This document shows positions 26,976 to 36,848 of a stretch of DNA of 64,000 nucleotides, piece by piece. Source of the DNA: Lachnospiraceae bacterium (GTDB lineage: Bacteria > Bacillota > Clostridia > Lachnospirales > Lachnospiraceae); NCBI GenBank assembly GCA_028696165.1, contig JAQVHQ010000004.1, positions 62,001 through 126,000 of the forward strand, written 5' to 3'. A program made the position numbers and the translations under genes. Below the pieces are notes generated by a model that was not told the DNA's origin, did no database searches, and saw only the letters and a list, made by a program, of their open reading frames with translations. How positions within the stretch are numbered: the stretch's first letter is position 1; every line of letters begins with the position of its first letter.

Positions 26976-27782
26976 ATGAAAAAAATAACTTATCTAGTCA
27001 TGTCAATGCTGGTTCTTATTTTAAATATTGTACCAGTATCAGCATCTGTTGATAGTGCAGACCTACCGCATGTGATAGATGATGCAGATCTGATGTCAGA
27101 TTCTGAAGAAGCAAAATTAGATTCAGAGATTGAAAAAATCCGTACCAATTATGATTTTGATGTGGTACTTCTGACCGTTGAAAGTCTGGAGGGATATACA
27201 CCAGAGGCCTTTGCGGATGATTATTATGATTATAATGGTTATGGAATCGGCGATAACAATGATGGAGTCCTGTTTCTGATTAGCATGGAAGAGCGTGATT
27301 ACTATACCTCGACAACAGGTTATGGTATCGAGGTATTTACGGATTATGGAATCGAACGATTAAATGAACAGATTGTGGAATATTTATCAGATGGTGACTA
27401 TTATGGGGGAATGAGAGAATTTCTCACAACAACCCAGACATATCTGGACGCTGCCAATGCAGGAGAACCCATAGATATTGGTAATGCACCAAAAGAACCA
27501 AAAAATTATGTCTTAAGAGAATTAATCGCGATACTTGCAGCAGTGGTTGTTGGATTTATTGTAGTTATGATTATGAAAGCTCAGATGAATACAGCAAAAC
27601 CGCAAAAGTATGCAGGTAGTTATGTGAAACAGGGATCATTTAAACTGACTCGTGAAAGTGATGTATTCTTGTATTCAAATGTTACCAAGACCAGGAAACC
27701 GGAACCATCACAGAGTGGCGGCAGCAGTACACACACAGGAAGCAGCGGTACATCTCATGGCGGAGGCGGTGGAAAGTTCTAG
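26976..27782 (+). CDS. TPM-domain secreted/membrane protein (YgcG-like)
   Basis: A 268-residue protein: signal peptide (about 1-25, ending near SASVDS), TPM domain at about 35-150 (VIDDADLMSDSEEAKLDSEI, GDNNDGVLFLISMEERDYYTSTTGYG), one membrane segment near 183-203, then a Ser/Gly-rich tail ending HGGGGGKF. TPM domains occur in YgcG and in PSII repair factor TLP18.3; phosphatase activity has been reported for some. The ATG at 26976 sits 6 bases after AAAGGAG, and a GTG just before it is too close. It is the last gene of the SPFH operon. Confidence 0.85.
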   Translation: MKKITYLVMSMLVLILNIVPVSASVDSADLPHVIDDADLMSDSEEAKLDSEIEKIRTNYDFDVVLLTVESLEGYTPEAFADDYYDYNGYGIGDNNDGVLFLISMEERDYYTSTTGYGIEVFTDYGIERLNEQIVEYLSDGDYYGGMREFLTTTQTYLDAANAGEPIDIGNAPKEPKNYVLRELIAILAAVVVGFIVVMIMKAQMNTAKPQKYAGSYVKQGSFKLTRESDVFLYSNVTKTRKPEPSQSGGSSTHTGSSGTSHGGGGGKF

Positions 27783-27893
27783 CGCTCTCTTAAAATTAAG
27801 TACAGTTGTTGTAAGCTATAAATGATGAGGCAGGTACGAGGAATTTGTAAGCCTGCCTCGAAATTAAGATTTCAAGCAGTTTGAAAATAAAAC

Positions 27894-27922
27894 TTGACAA
27901 TTCTCTGATAGAATGCTAATCT
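27894..27922 (+). promoter_or_regulatory. Promoter of the T-box-leuA transcript
   Basis: TTGACA at 27894-27899, a 17-base spacer and TAATCT at 27917-27922 with an extended TGC just upstream. Confidence 0.7.
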
Positions 27923-27928
27923 AGCTAC

Positions 27929-28224
27929 AAGCAAATAAAAAAACGCGATGAAAAGGAATAGTATATTTGATTTCGATTTCAGAAAGCTGTTGGTTGATGC
28001 GAAACAGTAGAGAAAGCAGATGGAACTCACCTTAGAGCAGCTGCCCCAAATTCTTCGGAAGAGTAGACGCAGACGGAACCCAACCGTTAACTAGGGAAAG
28101 ATATAAGATTTTTATCCGTATCTTGTAAAGTGTATGAATTTATTTCATAAAATTAGAGTGGTACCGCGTGGACAGTAGTCTTTCGTCTCTAGTGATTATT
28201 TCACTGAGCGAAGGATTTTTTTTT
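27929..28224 (+). ncRNA. T-box leader (leucine) of leuA
   Basis: The invariant T-box element AGAGTGGTACCGCG is at 28155-28168. It is followed by a terminator hairpin (CTTTCG...CGAAGG with AGTGA/TCACT) and nine or so T at 28215-28224. Upstream is a long stem I region. GAACTCACC near 28024 offers CUC as specifier codon, matching Leu and the downstream leuA. Uncharged tRNA-Leu should stabilise the antiterminator and allow leuA expression. The specifier assignment is read by eye. Confidence 0.9.
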
Positions 28225-28261
28225 GCGATTGTATGACATATTTTATCTTGAAAGAAGATAA

Positions 28262-28317
28262 GACTCCCACCTCTAGTAGGTGGCGGGTAAATAACAAATT
28301 AGTCTTGGTGGGAGTCC
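28262..28317. repeat. Palindrome between T-box terminator and leuA
   Basis: GACTCCCACC (28262-28271) and GGTGGGAGTC (28308-28317) are perfect inverted repeats, and an inner CCACCT/AGGTGG pairing competes with the outer stem. It lies after the T-box terminator and before the leuA ribosome site. It could be a second control hairpin or a small mobile remnant. No transposase is nearby. Confidence 0.6.
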
Positions 28318-28350
28318 AATCGTGGTAAGAGATTTAGGAGGAAAATGAGT

Positions 28351-30024
28351 ATGAAAGCAAGTATGAAGAATTACACCCGTTATAAGAGACAGTATTTTAT
28401 GCCGCCAGTTCCATGTATGAAATGGGCTGAAAAAGAGTATGTTGAGAAAGCCCCAATCTGGTGCAGTGTGGATTTGCGAGATGGTAACCAGGCATTGGTT
28501 ATACCTATGAGCTTAGAACAGAAGATTGATTTTTTTAAACTTTTAGTAAAGATTGGATTCAAGGAAATTGAAGTTGGATTTCCAGCTGCTTCAGAGACAG
28601 AATATGAATTCTTAAGAGCCTTGATTGAGCAGAATCTGATTCCGGAAGATGTAACCATTCAGGTGCTGACACAGGCAAGAGAGCATATTATCCGTAAAAC
28701 ATTTGAAGCCTTGAAGGGTGCACCTAAGGCAGTTGTGCATGTATATAACTCTACTTCATTGGCACAGAGAGAACAGGTATTTAAAAAATCAAAAGAAGAG
28801 ATTTTAAAGATTGCTGTAGAAGGCGCTGCTTTGCTAAAGAAGTTGGCAGAGGAGACGGAAGGAAACTTCCTCTTTGAATACAGTCCGGAGAGTTTTACCG
28901 GAACAGAGCCTGAATATGCTTTGGAAGTATGTAATGCAGTATTAGATGTATGGCAGCCAACTCCTGAAAAGAAAGCGATTATTAATCTGCCGGTAACGGT
29001 TGAACATTCTATGCCGCATGTATATGCAAGTCAGATTGAATATATGTGTGAGAATATGAAGTATCGTGAAAATGTTATCGTTTCTCTGCATCCACATAAT
29101 GACCGTGGCTGTGGTGTGGCTGATTCGGAATTAGGATTGTTAGCTGGTGCAGACAGAATTGAAGGAACTTTATTTGGTAATGGCGAGAGAACCGGTAATG
29201 TGGATATTGTCACACTTGCTATGAACATGTTTGCTCAGGGTGTTGATCCGGAATTGGATTTTACAGATATGCCTGACATCTGCGAGAAATATGAAGCCTA
29301 TACGGGTATGAAGGTAGATGAGAGAAGTCCTTACAGTGGTGCTTTAGTATTTGCTGCATTCTCTGGAAGCCATCAGGATGCAATTGCAAAAGGTATGAAG
29401 TGGATTGAGACCAAAGATCCAAATCACTGGACCGTACCGTATCTGCCAATTGACCCTCATGATGTAGGAAGAAATTATGACGCTGATGTTATACGTATTA
29501 ACAGCCAGTCCGGTAAGGGTGGAGTTGGCTACATCTTAGAGAATAAATTTGGTCTGAATCTGCCGCCTAAGATGCGTGAGGCTATGGGTTATGCTGCTAA
29601 GGGCGTATCCGACCACGGACACAAGGAACTGAAACCAGAAGAAATCTTTGAAATTTTCAAGAGAACTTTTGAAAATGTTACTGCACCATATGATATTAAT
29701 GAAGTACATTTCCAGCAGAAGGATGATGGAAGTATCACAACACAGGTAACCAGTACTTTCGAAGGAAATCGTATAGTGACAGAGGCAACAGGAAATGGAC
29801 GTCTCAATGCTGTAAGCAATGCTTTGAAAGAAGCTTATAATCTGAAGTTTGACCTGGTTACTTATCAGGAACATGCATTGACACAGAGTTCCAGTTCAAA
29901 AGCTATTGCATATGTGGGTATTAAATCGCAGGACGGTTCTTTGGCTTGGGGAGCTGGTGTGGATCCTGATATTATCCGTGCATCCATTGATGCCTTGTTA
30001 ACTGCAATTAATAATATTAAATAG
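28351..30024 (+). CDS. leuA: 2-Isopropylmalate synthase (long form)
   Basis: Condenses 2-oxoisovalerate with acetyl-CoA, the first committed step to leucine. The roughly 557-residue length and opening YKRQYFMPPVPCMKWAEKEY indicate the long LeuA class rather than the short NifV-like one. Metal and catalytic segments are WCSVDLRDGNQAL, FGNGERTGNVD and SLHPHNDRGC. The C-terminal 120 residues form the leucine-sensing allosteric domain. AGGAGG precedes two in-frame ATGs (28345 and 28351); the second has better spacing. It is controlled by the Leu T-box upstream. Confidence 0.95.
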   Translation: MKASMKNYTRYKRQYFMPPVPCMKWAEKEYVEKAPIWCSVDLRDGNQALVIPMSLEQKIDFFKLLVKIGFKEIEVGFPAASETEYEFLRALIEQNLIPEDVTIQVLTQAREHIIRKTFEALKGAPKAVVHVYNSTSLAQREQVFKKSKEEILKIAVEGAALLKKLAEETEGNFLFEYSPESFTGTEPEYALEVCNAVLDVWQPTPEKKAIINLPVTVEHSMPHVYASQIEYMCENMKYRENVIVSLHPHNDRGCGVADSELGLLAGADRIEGTLFGNGERTGNVDIVTLAMNMFAQGVDPELDFTDMPDICEKYEAYTGMKVDERSPYSGALVFAAFSGSHQDAIAKGMKWIETKDPNHWTVPYLPIDPHDVGRNYDADVIRINSQSGKGGVGYILENKFGLNLPPKMREAMGYAAKGVSDHGHKELKPEEIFEIFKRTFENVTAPYDINEVHFQQKDDGSITTQVTSTFEGNRIVTEATGNGRLNAVSNALKEAYNLKFDLVTYQEHALTQSSSSKAIAYVGIKSQDGSLAWGAGVDPDIIRASIDALLTAINNIK

Positions 30025-30117
30025 GCAGTAAAAGGAAGTACAGATATTGGCGTTTACAGTTCAGATTTAAATCAAAGATAAATAAGAAATTTATAAAAAC
30101 ATAAGTGAATAATGTAA

Positions 30118-30162
30118 GAGGGATGAATGATGTGAATATTTACCAAAATTCATCCCTCTACT
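30118..30162 (+). terminator. Terminator-like inverted repeat after leuA
   Basis: GAGGGATGAAT (30118-30128) pairs with ATTCATCCCTC (30148-30158). The stem is strong but the following T tract is poor, so termination is uncertain. Confidence 0.45.
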
Positions 30163-30190
30163 ACGTTAAAGTTTGGACTAAACTTGGGAC

Positions 30191-30232
30191 TTCCAAAATG
30201 AATTTGTTCATGGTATACTAATGTCAATTGAC
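30191..30232 (+). promoter_or_regulatory. Promoter and palindrome before thrC
   Basis: An extended -10, TGG then TATACT at 30214-30219, with a weak -35 TTCCAA at 30191-30196. GTCAATTGAC at 30223-30232, around the expected start, is a perfect 10-base palindrome and may be an operator. Confidence 0.45.
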
Positions 30233-30301
30233 GAATCCTGTTTGACAGATTTGTTTTGAATAACTGCTTTATCAAGTGAAGAGTTAAAGAAAGGAAAAAT
30301 C

Positions 30302-31789
30302 ATGGAAGTATTATATAAGAGTACAAGAGGAAATGGCGACACCGTAACTGCATCACAGGCAATACTGAAAGGTTTATCAAGCGATGGAGGACTTTTTGTT
30401 CCAGACAGTATTCCAAAACTTGAGGTGTCATTGGAAGACTTATCCAAGATGACTTATCAGGAAGTTGCATATGAAGTTATGAAACTGTTCCTTTCAGATT
30501 TTACAGAAGATGAACTGAAACATTGCATTAACAGTGCTTATGACAGTAAGTTCGACACGGAAGAGATAGCACCGATTGTAAAGGCAGAGGGTGCTTATTA
30601 TCTGGAATTATTCCATGGATCGACAATTGCATTTAAGGATATGGCACTTTCCATTCTGCCACATCTTCTTACAACTGCAGCAAAGAAAAATCAGGTTAAG
30701 AATGAAATCGTTATTTTAACTGCTACTTCCGGAGATACCGGTAAGGCTGCAATGGCTGGTTTTGCTGATGTTCCAGGAACTAGAATTATCGTATTTTATC
30801 CTAAGAATGGTGTCAGTCCGATTCAGGAAAAACAGATGGTTACTCAGAAGGGCAGCAATACATATGTAGTAGGAATTACAGGTAATTTTGATGACGCACA
30901 GACTGCTGTAAAGAATATATTCAATGATAAAGAGATGGCTGCGGAGTTAAATGAAGCAGGATTCCAGTTCTCTTCAGCAAATTCTATTAATATCGGACGT
31001 CTGGTTCCACAGATTGTATATTATGTATATGCCTATGTTACTCTGTTAAAAAATGGAGAAATTCAGGCCGGAGAACAGATAAATGTAGATGTACCAACAG
31101 GAAACTTTGGTAATATTCTTGCAGCTTTCTATGCAAAATGTATGGGGCTTCCTATTGCGAAATTAATCTGTGCATCTAATGACAACAAAGTATTATATGA
31201 TTTCTTTACTACAGGAACTTATGACAGAAAACGTGATTTTATCCTGACAAGTTCTCCATCTATGGATATTCTGATTTCCAGTAATCTGGAACGTCTTATC
31301 TATCGTCTGGCAGGAGAGGATGGAGCTAAGAATCGCGAGTTCATGAAGGAACTTACCGGTGAAGGTTCTTATACTATTTCCGAGGACATGAAAAAGGAAT
31401 TGGCAGATTTCTATGGCAATTATGCAACTGAAGCGGAAGTTGCAGCTACGATTTCTAAGATTTACAGTGATACAGGATATGTTATTGATACACATACCGG
31501 TGTTGCGGCTACTGTATATAATAAATACAAACAGGATACAAATGATACTACTAAGACAGTCATTGCTTCAACAGCAAGTCCATTTAAGTTTACCAGAAAT
31601 GTTATGAATGCCATTGATGCAGAAAAATATGCTTCCTGGTCTGACTTTGAACTGGTAGATGAACTTTCTAAGATTGCGAATGTGACAGTACCAAATGCTA
31701 TTGAAGAGATTCGCAGCGCAAAGGTACTTCATGATTTAGTGGTTGATGCAAAAGATATGCCTGCAACTGTTAAAAAATTACTTAAATAA
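30302..31789 (+). CDS. thrC: Threonine synthase
   Basis: A PLP enzyme converting O-phosphohomoserine to threonine. The opening MEVLYKSTRGNGDTVTASQAILKGLSSDGGLFVPD is the long-form ThrC start. The PLP lysine is in the segment FHGSTIAFKDMALS, and TATSGDTGKAAMAGF follows. The 495-residue length fits the class found in Clostridia and yeast. AAAGGA lies 8 bases before the ATG. It stands alone; asd, which feeds the same pathway, is at 3.4 kb. Confidence 0.95.
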   Translation: MEVLYKSTRGNGDTVTASQAILKGLSSDGGLFVPDSIPKLEVSLEDLSKMTYQEVAYEVMKLFLSDFTEDELKHCINSAYDSKFDTEEIAPIVKAEGAYYLELFHGSTIAFKDMALSILPHLLTTAAKKNQVKNEIVILTATSGDTGKAAMAGFADVPGTRIIVFYPKNGVSPIQEKQMVTQKGSNTYVVGITGNFDDAQTAVKNIFNDKEMAAELNEAGFQFSSANSINIGRLVPQIVYYVYAYVTLLKNGEIQAGEQINVDVPTGNFGNILAAFYAKCMGLPIAKLICASNDNKVLYDFFTTGTYDRKRDFILTSSPSMDILISSNLERLIYRLAGEDGAKNREFMKELTGEGSYTISEDMKKELADFYGNYATEAEVAATISKIYSDTGYVIDTHTGVAATVYNKYKQDTNDTTKTVIASTASPFKFTRNVMNAIDAEKYASWSDFELVDELSKIANVTVPNAIEEIRSAKVLHDLVVDAKDMPATVKKLLK

Positions 31790-31908
31790 TCTGTTTTGAG
31801 TTTTTATATAAGTAATCAATAAATATATATGAGTTGGAAAAGACTGCGGCAGATTCCAGTGTGGATTTGTTATGTGGTTTTTTCTTAGTTATAAAGTATG
31901 CTAAGGGG

Positions 31909-31929
31909 TATTTGAATCTGATTCAAATA
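31909..31929. promoter_or_regulatory. Perfect palindrome upstream of the dGTPase gene
   Basis: TATTTGAATC and GATTCAAATA flank a single T, 52 bases before the start codon. A one-base centre cannot form an RNA loop, so this looks like a dimeric DNA-binding site. The regulator is unknown. Confidence 0.5.
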
Positions 31930-31980
31930 TAAAGTCAATCAGCATAAGTTGTTTTTAAGATTTAAAGGAGGGCATCAGAT

Positions 31981-33390
31981 ATGGAATGGAAATATTTACT
32001 ATCCCCTAAGCGGAGCGGTATGTATACAAATAGTGGGAATAATAAAAAGAAGAGTATGGATCTTAGAAGTGAGTTTGAGAAAGATTATCATCGTATTATA
32101 GGCAGTGCATCTTTTAGGCGATTGCAGGACAAAACACAGGTTTTTCCGTTGGATAAGAGTGATTTTATCAGAACAAGACTGACGCATTCGCTGGAAGTCT
32201 CTTCGCTGGCGAAATCTCTGGGACAGAATATTTCCAATAGTATTATGTTGAATATTAAAGATGAATCCTTTACTTATGAGATGAAAGATGATGTGTGTAA
32301 TATCCTGCAGTGTGCAGGGCTGATACATGATATAGGAAATCCACCTTTTGGTCATTTTGGAGAGGAGGCGATTCGTAACTGGTTTTCACTTCATCTGGAA
32401 GAACTTAAGATGCCGGATGGAACCTCTGTTGAAGGAATGCTTACAGAACCTATGAAACAGGATTTTTACCATTTCGAAGGAAATTCCCAGGCACTGCGTC
32501 TGGTAGCGAAGCTTCATTTCCTGGTAAATGAAAATGGCATGAATCTGACCTATGGATTATTAAATACTATAATTAAATATCCGGGAAGTTCGTTGGAAAT
32601 AAATCCTCACAGCGGAAATTGTAAAGACAAAAAGATGGGATACTTTCAGTCTGAGAAGGAACTATACGAAGATATTGCCCAGACCTGCCATACGAAGGGA
32701 CTTCGTCATCCGTTGACTTTCATTCTGGAAGCTGCAGACGATATCGCCTACCGGACAGCCGATATAGAGGATGCTTTTAAAAAGGGCTGCTTTAATTATG
32801 ATACCTTACTGAAAGAATTAAGAAAATATGTACAGGATACTTATCCGGTTCAGATCTTAGAACACCAGTATGAGAAGGCTGTCAAAATGAATATAGACAA
32901 TCCTGAGTTATATGCAGTACAAAACTGGATGATACGGCTGCAGGGTTATCTGATTTACAGTGCAACAGAAAGTTTTACCAATCATTACCAGGAAATTATG
33001 ATGGGCAGCTATCCACAGGATTTATTTACCGGGACAGATTCAGAGATGGTTATGAAAGCACTTGGAAAAATTGCCTATGATTATGCATTTACTTCTATGC
33101 CGATTCTAAAACTCGAGATAGCAGCAGATACTATGCTGACATATCTGTTAGATAAGATGGTTCCGGCAGCAATACAGTATGACAGCGGGCAGACTATGGG
33201 AATGATGGAACGGAAGATGCTTAAATTAATATCTGAGAATTATATCCAGATTTATCATTTCCATGCAAAAGGTGAGAGTGAGACCAAGCGGCTGTATCTT
33301 AGAATGATGCTGGTTACCGATTATATCAGTGGAATGACGGACAGTTTTGCTAAGAATCTATATCAGGAAATGAACGGCATTACTTCTTAA
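31981..33390 (+). CDS. dgt: Deoxyguanosinetriphosphate triphosphohydrolase-like protein
   Basis: An HD-domain dNTPase that removes triphosphate from dGTP and related nucleotides. The start region WKYLLSPKRSG is followed by RSEFEKDYHRIIGSASFRRLQDKTQVFPL and TRLTHSLEVSSLAKSLG, typical of Dgt. The HD pair is His116-Asp117 in IHDIGNPPFGHFGEEAI. The 469-residue length is in the family range. GGAGGG lies upstream. It is monocistronic, with a perfect palindrome in its promoter region. Confidence 0.88.
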   Translation: MEWKYLLSPKRSGMYTNSGNNKKKSMDLRSEFEKDYHRIIGSASFRRLQDKTQVFPLDKSDFIRTRLTHSLEVSSLAKSLGQNISNSIMLNIKDESFTYEMKDDVCNILQCAGLIHDIGNPPFGHFGEEAIRNWFSLHLEELKMPDGTSVEGMLTEPMKQDFYHFEGNSQALRLVAKLHFLVNENGMNLTYGLLNTIIKYPGSSLEINPHSGNCKDKKMGYFQSEKELYEDIAQTCHTKGLRHPLTFILEAADDIAYRTADIEDAFKKGCFNYDTLLKELRKYVQDTYPVQILEHQYEKAVKMNIDNPELYAVQNWMIRLQGYLIYSATESFTNHYQEIMMGSYPQDLFTGTDSEMVMKALGKIAYDYAFTSMPILKLEIAADTMLTYLLDKMVPAAIQYDSGQTMGMMERKMLKLISENYIQIYHFHAKGESETKRLYLRMMLVTDYISGMTDSFAKNLYQEMNGITS

Positions 33391-33517
33391 GTTCATGTTG
33401 GCAGATGAAAATGCTAGTTTGTTTCACTGCAAAGAGATTGTTTTATAAACGAATTATAAAATAATCATAAAAAGAATGAAAAAGATTCTAGTCGAACAAA
33501 AATAGATTGTTAAAGTA

Positions 33518-33546
33518 TTGACATTTTTAGCGTTAAATGAGATAAT
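33518..33546 (+). promoter_or_regulatory. Promoter of pckA
   Basis: TTGACA at 33518-33523, a 17-base spacer and GATAAT at 33541-33546. The 90-base leader contains ATTTCGAAAT near 33555 and a second TCGAAAT near 33588, possible operator half-sites. Confidence 0.7.
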
Positions 33547-33640
33547 TAATCAAATTTCGAAATATTTTAATGCAAGTGCGCGGGTGTCGAAATTTTTGTT
33601 AATCTATACACTATATTAAAAGAAAGAGGTAGAGTAGAAA

Positions 33641-35245
33641 ATGGCAAACATTAATTTGAGTAAGTATGGTATTAGCGGAACTACAGAAATCGTATACAAT
33701 CCTTCTTTTGAAACTTTATTTGAAGAAGAGACAAAACCAGAATTAGAAGGTTTTGAAAAAGGACAGGAAAGTGAGTTAGGAGCTGTCAACGTTATGACAG
33801 GTATCTACACTGGACGTTCACCTAAAGATAAATTTATCGTAATGGACGAGAATTCAAAAGACACTGTATGGTGGACCTCTGACGAATATAAGAACGATAA
33901 TCATCCAGCAAGTGAAGAAACATGGGCAGCTGTTAAGAAAATCGCTCAGGAAGAACTTTCTAACAAGAGACTTTTCGTAGTTGATGCTTTCTGTGGAGCT
34001 AATGCTGACACAAGAATGGCTATCCGTTTTATCGTAGAAGTAGCTTGGCAGGCTCATTTTGTTAAGAACATGTTCATCATCCCTACAGATGAAGAACTTG
34101 AAAACTTTGAGCCAGATTTCGTTGTTTACAATGCTTCTAAAGCAAAAGTTGAAAATTACAAAGAATTAGGCCTTAACTCTGAAACAGCTGTATTATTCAA
34201 CATCAGCAGCCGTGAGCAGGTTATCGTTAACACATGGTACGGCGGAGAAATGAAAAAAGGTATGTTCTCTATGATGAACTACTATCTGCCATTAAAAGGA
34301 ATTGCTGCTATGCACTGCTCAGCTAACACTGACATGAATGGCGAAAACACAGCAATCTTCTTTGGTCTTTCTGGAACAGGTAAAACTACTTTATCTACAG
34401 ATCCTAAGCGTCTTCTTATCGGTGATGACGAACATGGATGGGATGACAACGGAGTATTCAACTTTGAAGGTGGATGCTACGCAAAAGTTATCAACCTGGA
34501 TAAAGAATCTGAGCCGGATATCTACAATGCAATCAGAAGAGATGCTCTGTTAGAGAACGTTACTTTAGATGCAGAAGGAAAAATTGACTTTGATGATAAG
34601 AGTGTAACAGAGAATACACGTGTATCTTATCCTATCAATCACATTGAGAACATCGTTCGCCCTGTTTCTACAGCTCCTGCAGCTAAGAATGTAATCTTCC
34701 TGTCAGCAGATGCTTTCGGAGTACTTCCTCCAGTATCTATCCTGACACCAGAACAGACCAAATACTACTTCCTGTCTGGATTTACAGCTAAACTTGCTGG
34801 TACAGAACGTGGAATCACAGAGCCAACACCTACATTCTCAGCTTGTTTTGGTCAGGCATTCTTAGAGTTACATCCTACCAAATATGCAGATGAATTAGTT
34901 AAGAAAATGGAAGTTAGTGGAGCAAAAGCATACCTGGTTAATACAGGATGGAATGGTACTGGAAAACGTATCTCTATTAAAGATACTCGTGGTATCATTG
35001 ATGCAATCCTTGACGGATCAATCGCTACAGCTCCTACAAAAGAGATTCCATTCTTCAACTTTGAAGTTCCAACAGAACTTCCAGGTGTAGATCCAGCTAT
35101 CTTAGATCCTCGTGACACATATGCTGATGCTTCTGAATGGGAGACAAAAGCTATGGATTTAGCTGATCGTTTCATCAAGAACTTCGCAAAATACGAAGGA
35201 AATGAAGAAGGAAAAGCTTTAGTTTCTGCTGGACCACAGAAATAA
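33641..35245 (+). CDS. pckA: Phosphoenolpyruvate carboxykinase (ATP)
   Basis: Interconverts oxaloacetate and PEP with ATP/ADP. The ATP-type P-loop [11 protein letters not shown] is followed by the [24 protein letters not shown] kinase segment, and [16 protein letters not shown] is near the N-terminus. Length is 534 residues. Codon use is strongly optimised (ACT, GCT, CTT, CGT), as in highly expressed genes. In fermentative anaerobes it often runs toward oxaloacetate to fix CO2. AGAGGT precedes the ATG, and a strong terminator closes the unit. Confidence 0.97.
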   Translation: MANINLSKYGISGTTEIVYNPSFETLFEEETKPELEGFEKGQESELGAVNVMTGIYTGRSPKDKFIVMDENSKDTVWWTSDEYKNDNHPASEETWAAVKKIAQEELSNKRLFVVDAFCGANADTRMAIRFIVEVAWQAHFVKNMFIIPTDEELENFEPDFVVYNASKAKVENYKELGLNSETAVLFNISSREQVIVNTWYGGEMKKGMFSMMNYYLPLKGIAAMHCSANTDMNGENTAIFFGLSGTGKTTLSTDPKRLLIGDDEHGWDDNGVFNFEGGCYAKVINLDKESEPDIYNAIRRDALLENVTLDAEGKIDFDDKSVTENTRVSYPINHIENIVRPVSTAPAAKNVIFLSADAFGVLPPVSILTPEQTKYYFLSGFTAKLAGTERGITEPTPTFSACFGQAFLELHPTKYADELVKKMEVSGAKAYLVNTGWNGTGKRISIKDTRGIIDAILDGSIATAPTKEIPFFNFEVPTELPGVDPAILDPRDTYADASEWETKAMDLADRFIKNFAKYEGNEEGKALVSAGPQK

Positions 35246-35312
35246 TTTGTCGTAGGTATTTGTATGAAGACAGACGCCCCGATGCGTACTTGAATATACA
35301 ATAAATTTTAAT

Positions 35313-35357
35313 GAAAATAGCCGGGAGGATGGAAAATCTTCCCGGCTATTTTCTTCT
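35313..35357 (+). terminator. Terminator after pckA
   Basis: GAAAATAGCCGGGA (35313-35326) pairs with TCCCGGCTATTTTC (35340-35353), with a following TTCTT. Confidence 0.88.
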
Positions 35358-35385
35358 TGATTAAACATAGGAAAAGTATTATAAT
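35357..35385 (+). promoter_or_regulatory. Promoter of 6S RNA
   Basis: TTGATT at 35357-35362, a 17-base spacer and consensus TATAAT at 35380-35385, placing the start near 35392. Confidence 0.7.
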
Positions 35386-35392
35386 GAATTCA

Positions 35393-35590
35393 TAAATAAA
35401 GAGCGAAGCAACCTGGAATGTGCGATGCTCCCTTCATTTTGAACCTACATTTCTTTTCATGGGAAGTCTATATTACCGGATTGATGTCAGGCCGCCTTAG
35501 AGTGGAAGATTGAGAGATGGCTGCGATTACCCACCTAGCTGACGCTAGGACTCAAAATATGGGAAACGGCATCCCGGGCCTTAAAAGCAA
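35393..35590 (+). ncRNA. ssrS: 6S RNA (probable)
   Basis: A non-coding transcript between pckA and galM with its own promoter and terminator. Near the 5' end CCTGGAATG can pair with CATCCCGGG near 35572-35580, closing a long rod. Segments TGCGATGCTCCC, TTTTGAACCTACATTT and GGGAAACGGCATCCC resemble Firmicute 6S RNAs, which bind the housekeeping RNA polymerase holoenzyme in stationary phase. The size of about 190 bases fits. The identification is from memory of the family and synteny is not diagnostic. Covariance-model scoring would settle it. Confidence 0.72.
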
Positions 35591-35593
35591 ATT

Positions 35594-35623
35594 AAGAGAG
35601 TCATGTAAATGGCTCTCTTCAAC
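35594..35623 (+). terminator. Terminator of the 6S RNA unit
   Basis: AAGAGAGTCA (35594-35603) pairs with TGGCTCTCTT (35610-35619) with one G-U. The T tract is short. Confidence 0.6.
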
Positions 35624-35653
35624 GTTATAGAAGTGTTACAAGGCGCATATGAT

Positions 35654-35681
35654 TTGAGAATGCGTGTTCATAGGATAAAAT
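35654..35681 (+). promoter_or_regulatory. Promoter of galM
   Basis: TTGAGA at 35654-35659, a 16-base spacer and TAAAAT at 35676-35681, 26 bases before the start codon. Confidence 0.55.
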
Positions 35682-35707
35682 ATTATAATTAATAGGAGAT
35701 AAATAGT

Positions 35708-36757
35708 ATGCAGAAGATGAGTTTTGGGAAGATTAAAGATGGCAGTGAATGCTTCTGTTATGAGTTAAAGAATCATAATGGAGCTTATATCCGTGTGACG
35801 GATTTTGGAGCTACGTTGGTCTCTGTTTGTGTTCCGGATTATGAAGGAAAACTTCGTGATGTGGTTCTGGGGTATGACTCTGCGTCTGATTATGAAGAAA
35901 ATACTTGCTTTTTTGGAGCAGTAATTGGAAGAAGTGGAAATCGTATTGAAGATTCTAAGTTTATAATCAATGATACCGAATATCATATGACAGCAAATGA
36001 AAATGCTAACAACCTTCACAGTGGACCGGATGGATTCGATAACAGAATCTGGACGGTTAAAGACTGGGATGATGCCCATATTACTTTCTGCCTAAATAGT
36101 CCTGATTTGGATCAGGGATTTCCAGGTGAGTTTCATGTAGAGATGACTTACGGATGGAATGATGACAATGAATTGACCTTCCATTATGAAGGTATCTCTG
36201 ATACAGATACAGTTGCAAATATGACGAATCATTCTTACTTTAATCTGAATGGACATGACAGCGGAGAAGTTACAAATCAGATGCTGCGTCTGGATGCGGA
36301 TGCCTTTACTCCGGTAAAGGACAGTGCATCTATTCCTACCGGTGAAATCGCTCCTGTTGCTGGAACTCCATTTGATTTTACGACAGCAAAAGCAATTGGA
36401 CAGGATATGGAAGTGGAAAATATACAGCTTCAGTACACTTCTGGATTTGATCATAATTTTGTTATTCGCAAGAGTAAAACAGGTATAGAAACCTTTGCAG
36501 ATGCTTACAGTGAAGAGAGCAAAATCGGAATGACGGCAAAGACGGATTTGCCTGGAGTACAGTTCTATGCAGGTAATTTTATCCAGGGAAGTGCTGGAAA
36601 GAATCAGGCTGTCTATGGAAAACATCATGGGTTCTGTCTTGAAACACAGTATTTTCCAAATGCTGTTAATGAACCTTCTTTTGCCAGTCCGGTTCTTAAG
36701 GCTGGAGAAAAGTATGATTCCACTACAAAATATTGTTTTTACCTTAAAAGTGAATAA
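35708..36757 (+). CDS. galM: Aldose 1-epimerase (mutarotase)
   Basis: Interconverts alpha and beta anomers of aldohexoses, feeding galactose into the Leloir pathway. Family residues are visible: His104 in NNLHSG, His175 in TNHSYFNLNGH, and the catalytic Glu in GFCLETQYFPNAVN near residue 313. FGAVIGRSGNRI near 69-80 supplies Arg75. The 349-residue length is standard. TAGGAG lies 9 bases before the ATG. No gal operon is adjacent. The yihY gene follows. Confidence 0.93.
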   Translation: MQKMSFGKIKDGSECFCYELKNHNGAYIRVTDFGATLVSVCVPDYEGKLRDVVLGYDSASDYEENTCFFGAVIGRSGNRIEDSKFIINDTEYHMTANENANNLHSGPDGFDNRIWTVKDWDDAHITFCLNSPDLDQGFPGEFHVEMTYGWNDDNELTFHYEGISDTDTVANMTNHSYFNLNGHDSGEVTNQMLRLDADAFTPVKDSASIPTGEIAPVAGTPFDFTTAKAIGQDMEVENIQLQYTSGFDHNFVIRKSKTGIETFADAYSEESKIGMTAKTDLPGVQFYAGNFIQGSAGKNQAVYGKHHGFCLETQYFPNAVNEPSFASPVLKAGEKYDSTTKYCFYLKSE

Positions 36758-36848
36758 TGAATCTGAAAGGTATATTAGAAATTAATATGATTATGTGGAA
36801 TCAAAGCAATTATGCCAAGGTGTAATTGTAGAAATAGGGAAACTGTTT

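Noticed and set aside
28262..28317. IS200/IS605-type end
   Set aside because: A hairpin alone is not enough, and no tnpA or tnpB remnant or guide-like sequence is visible.
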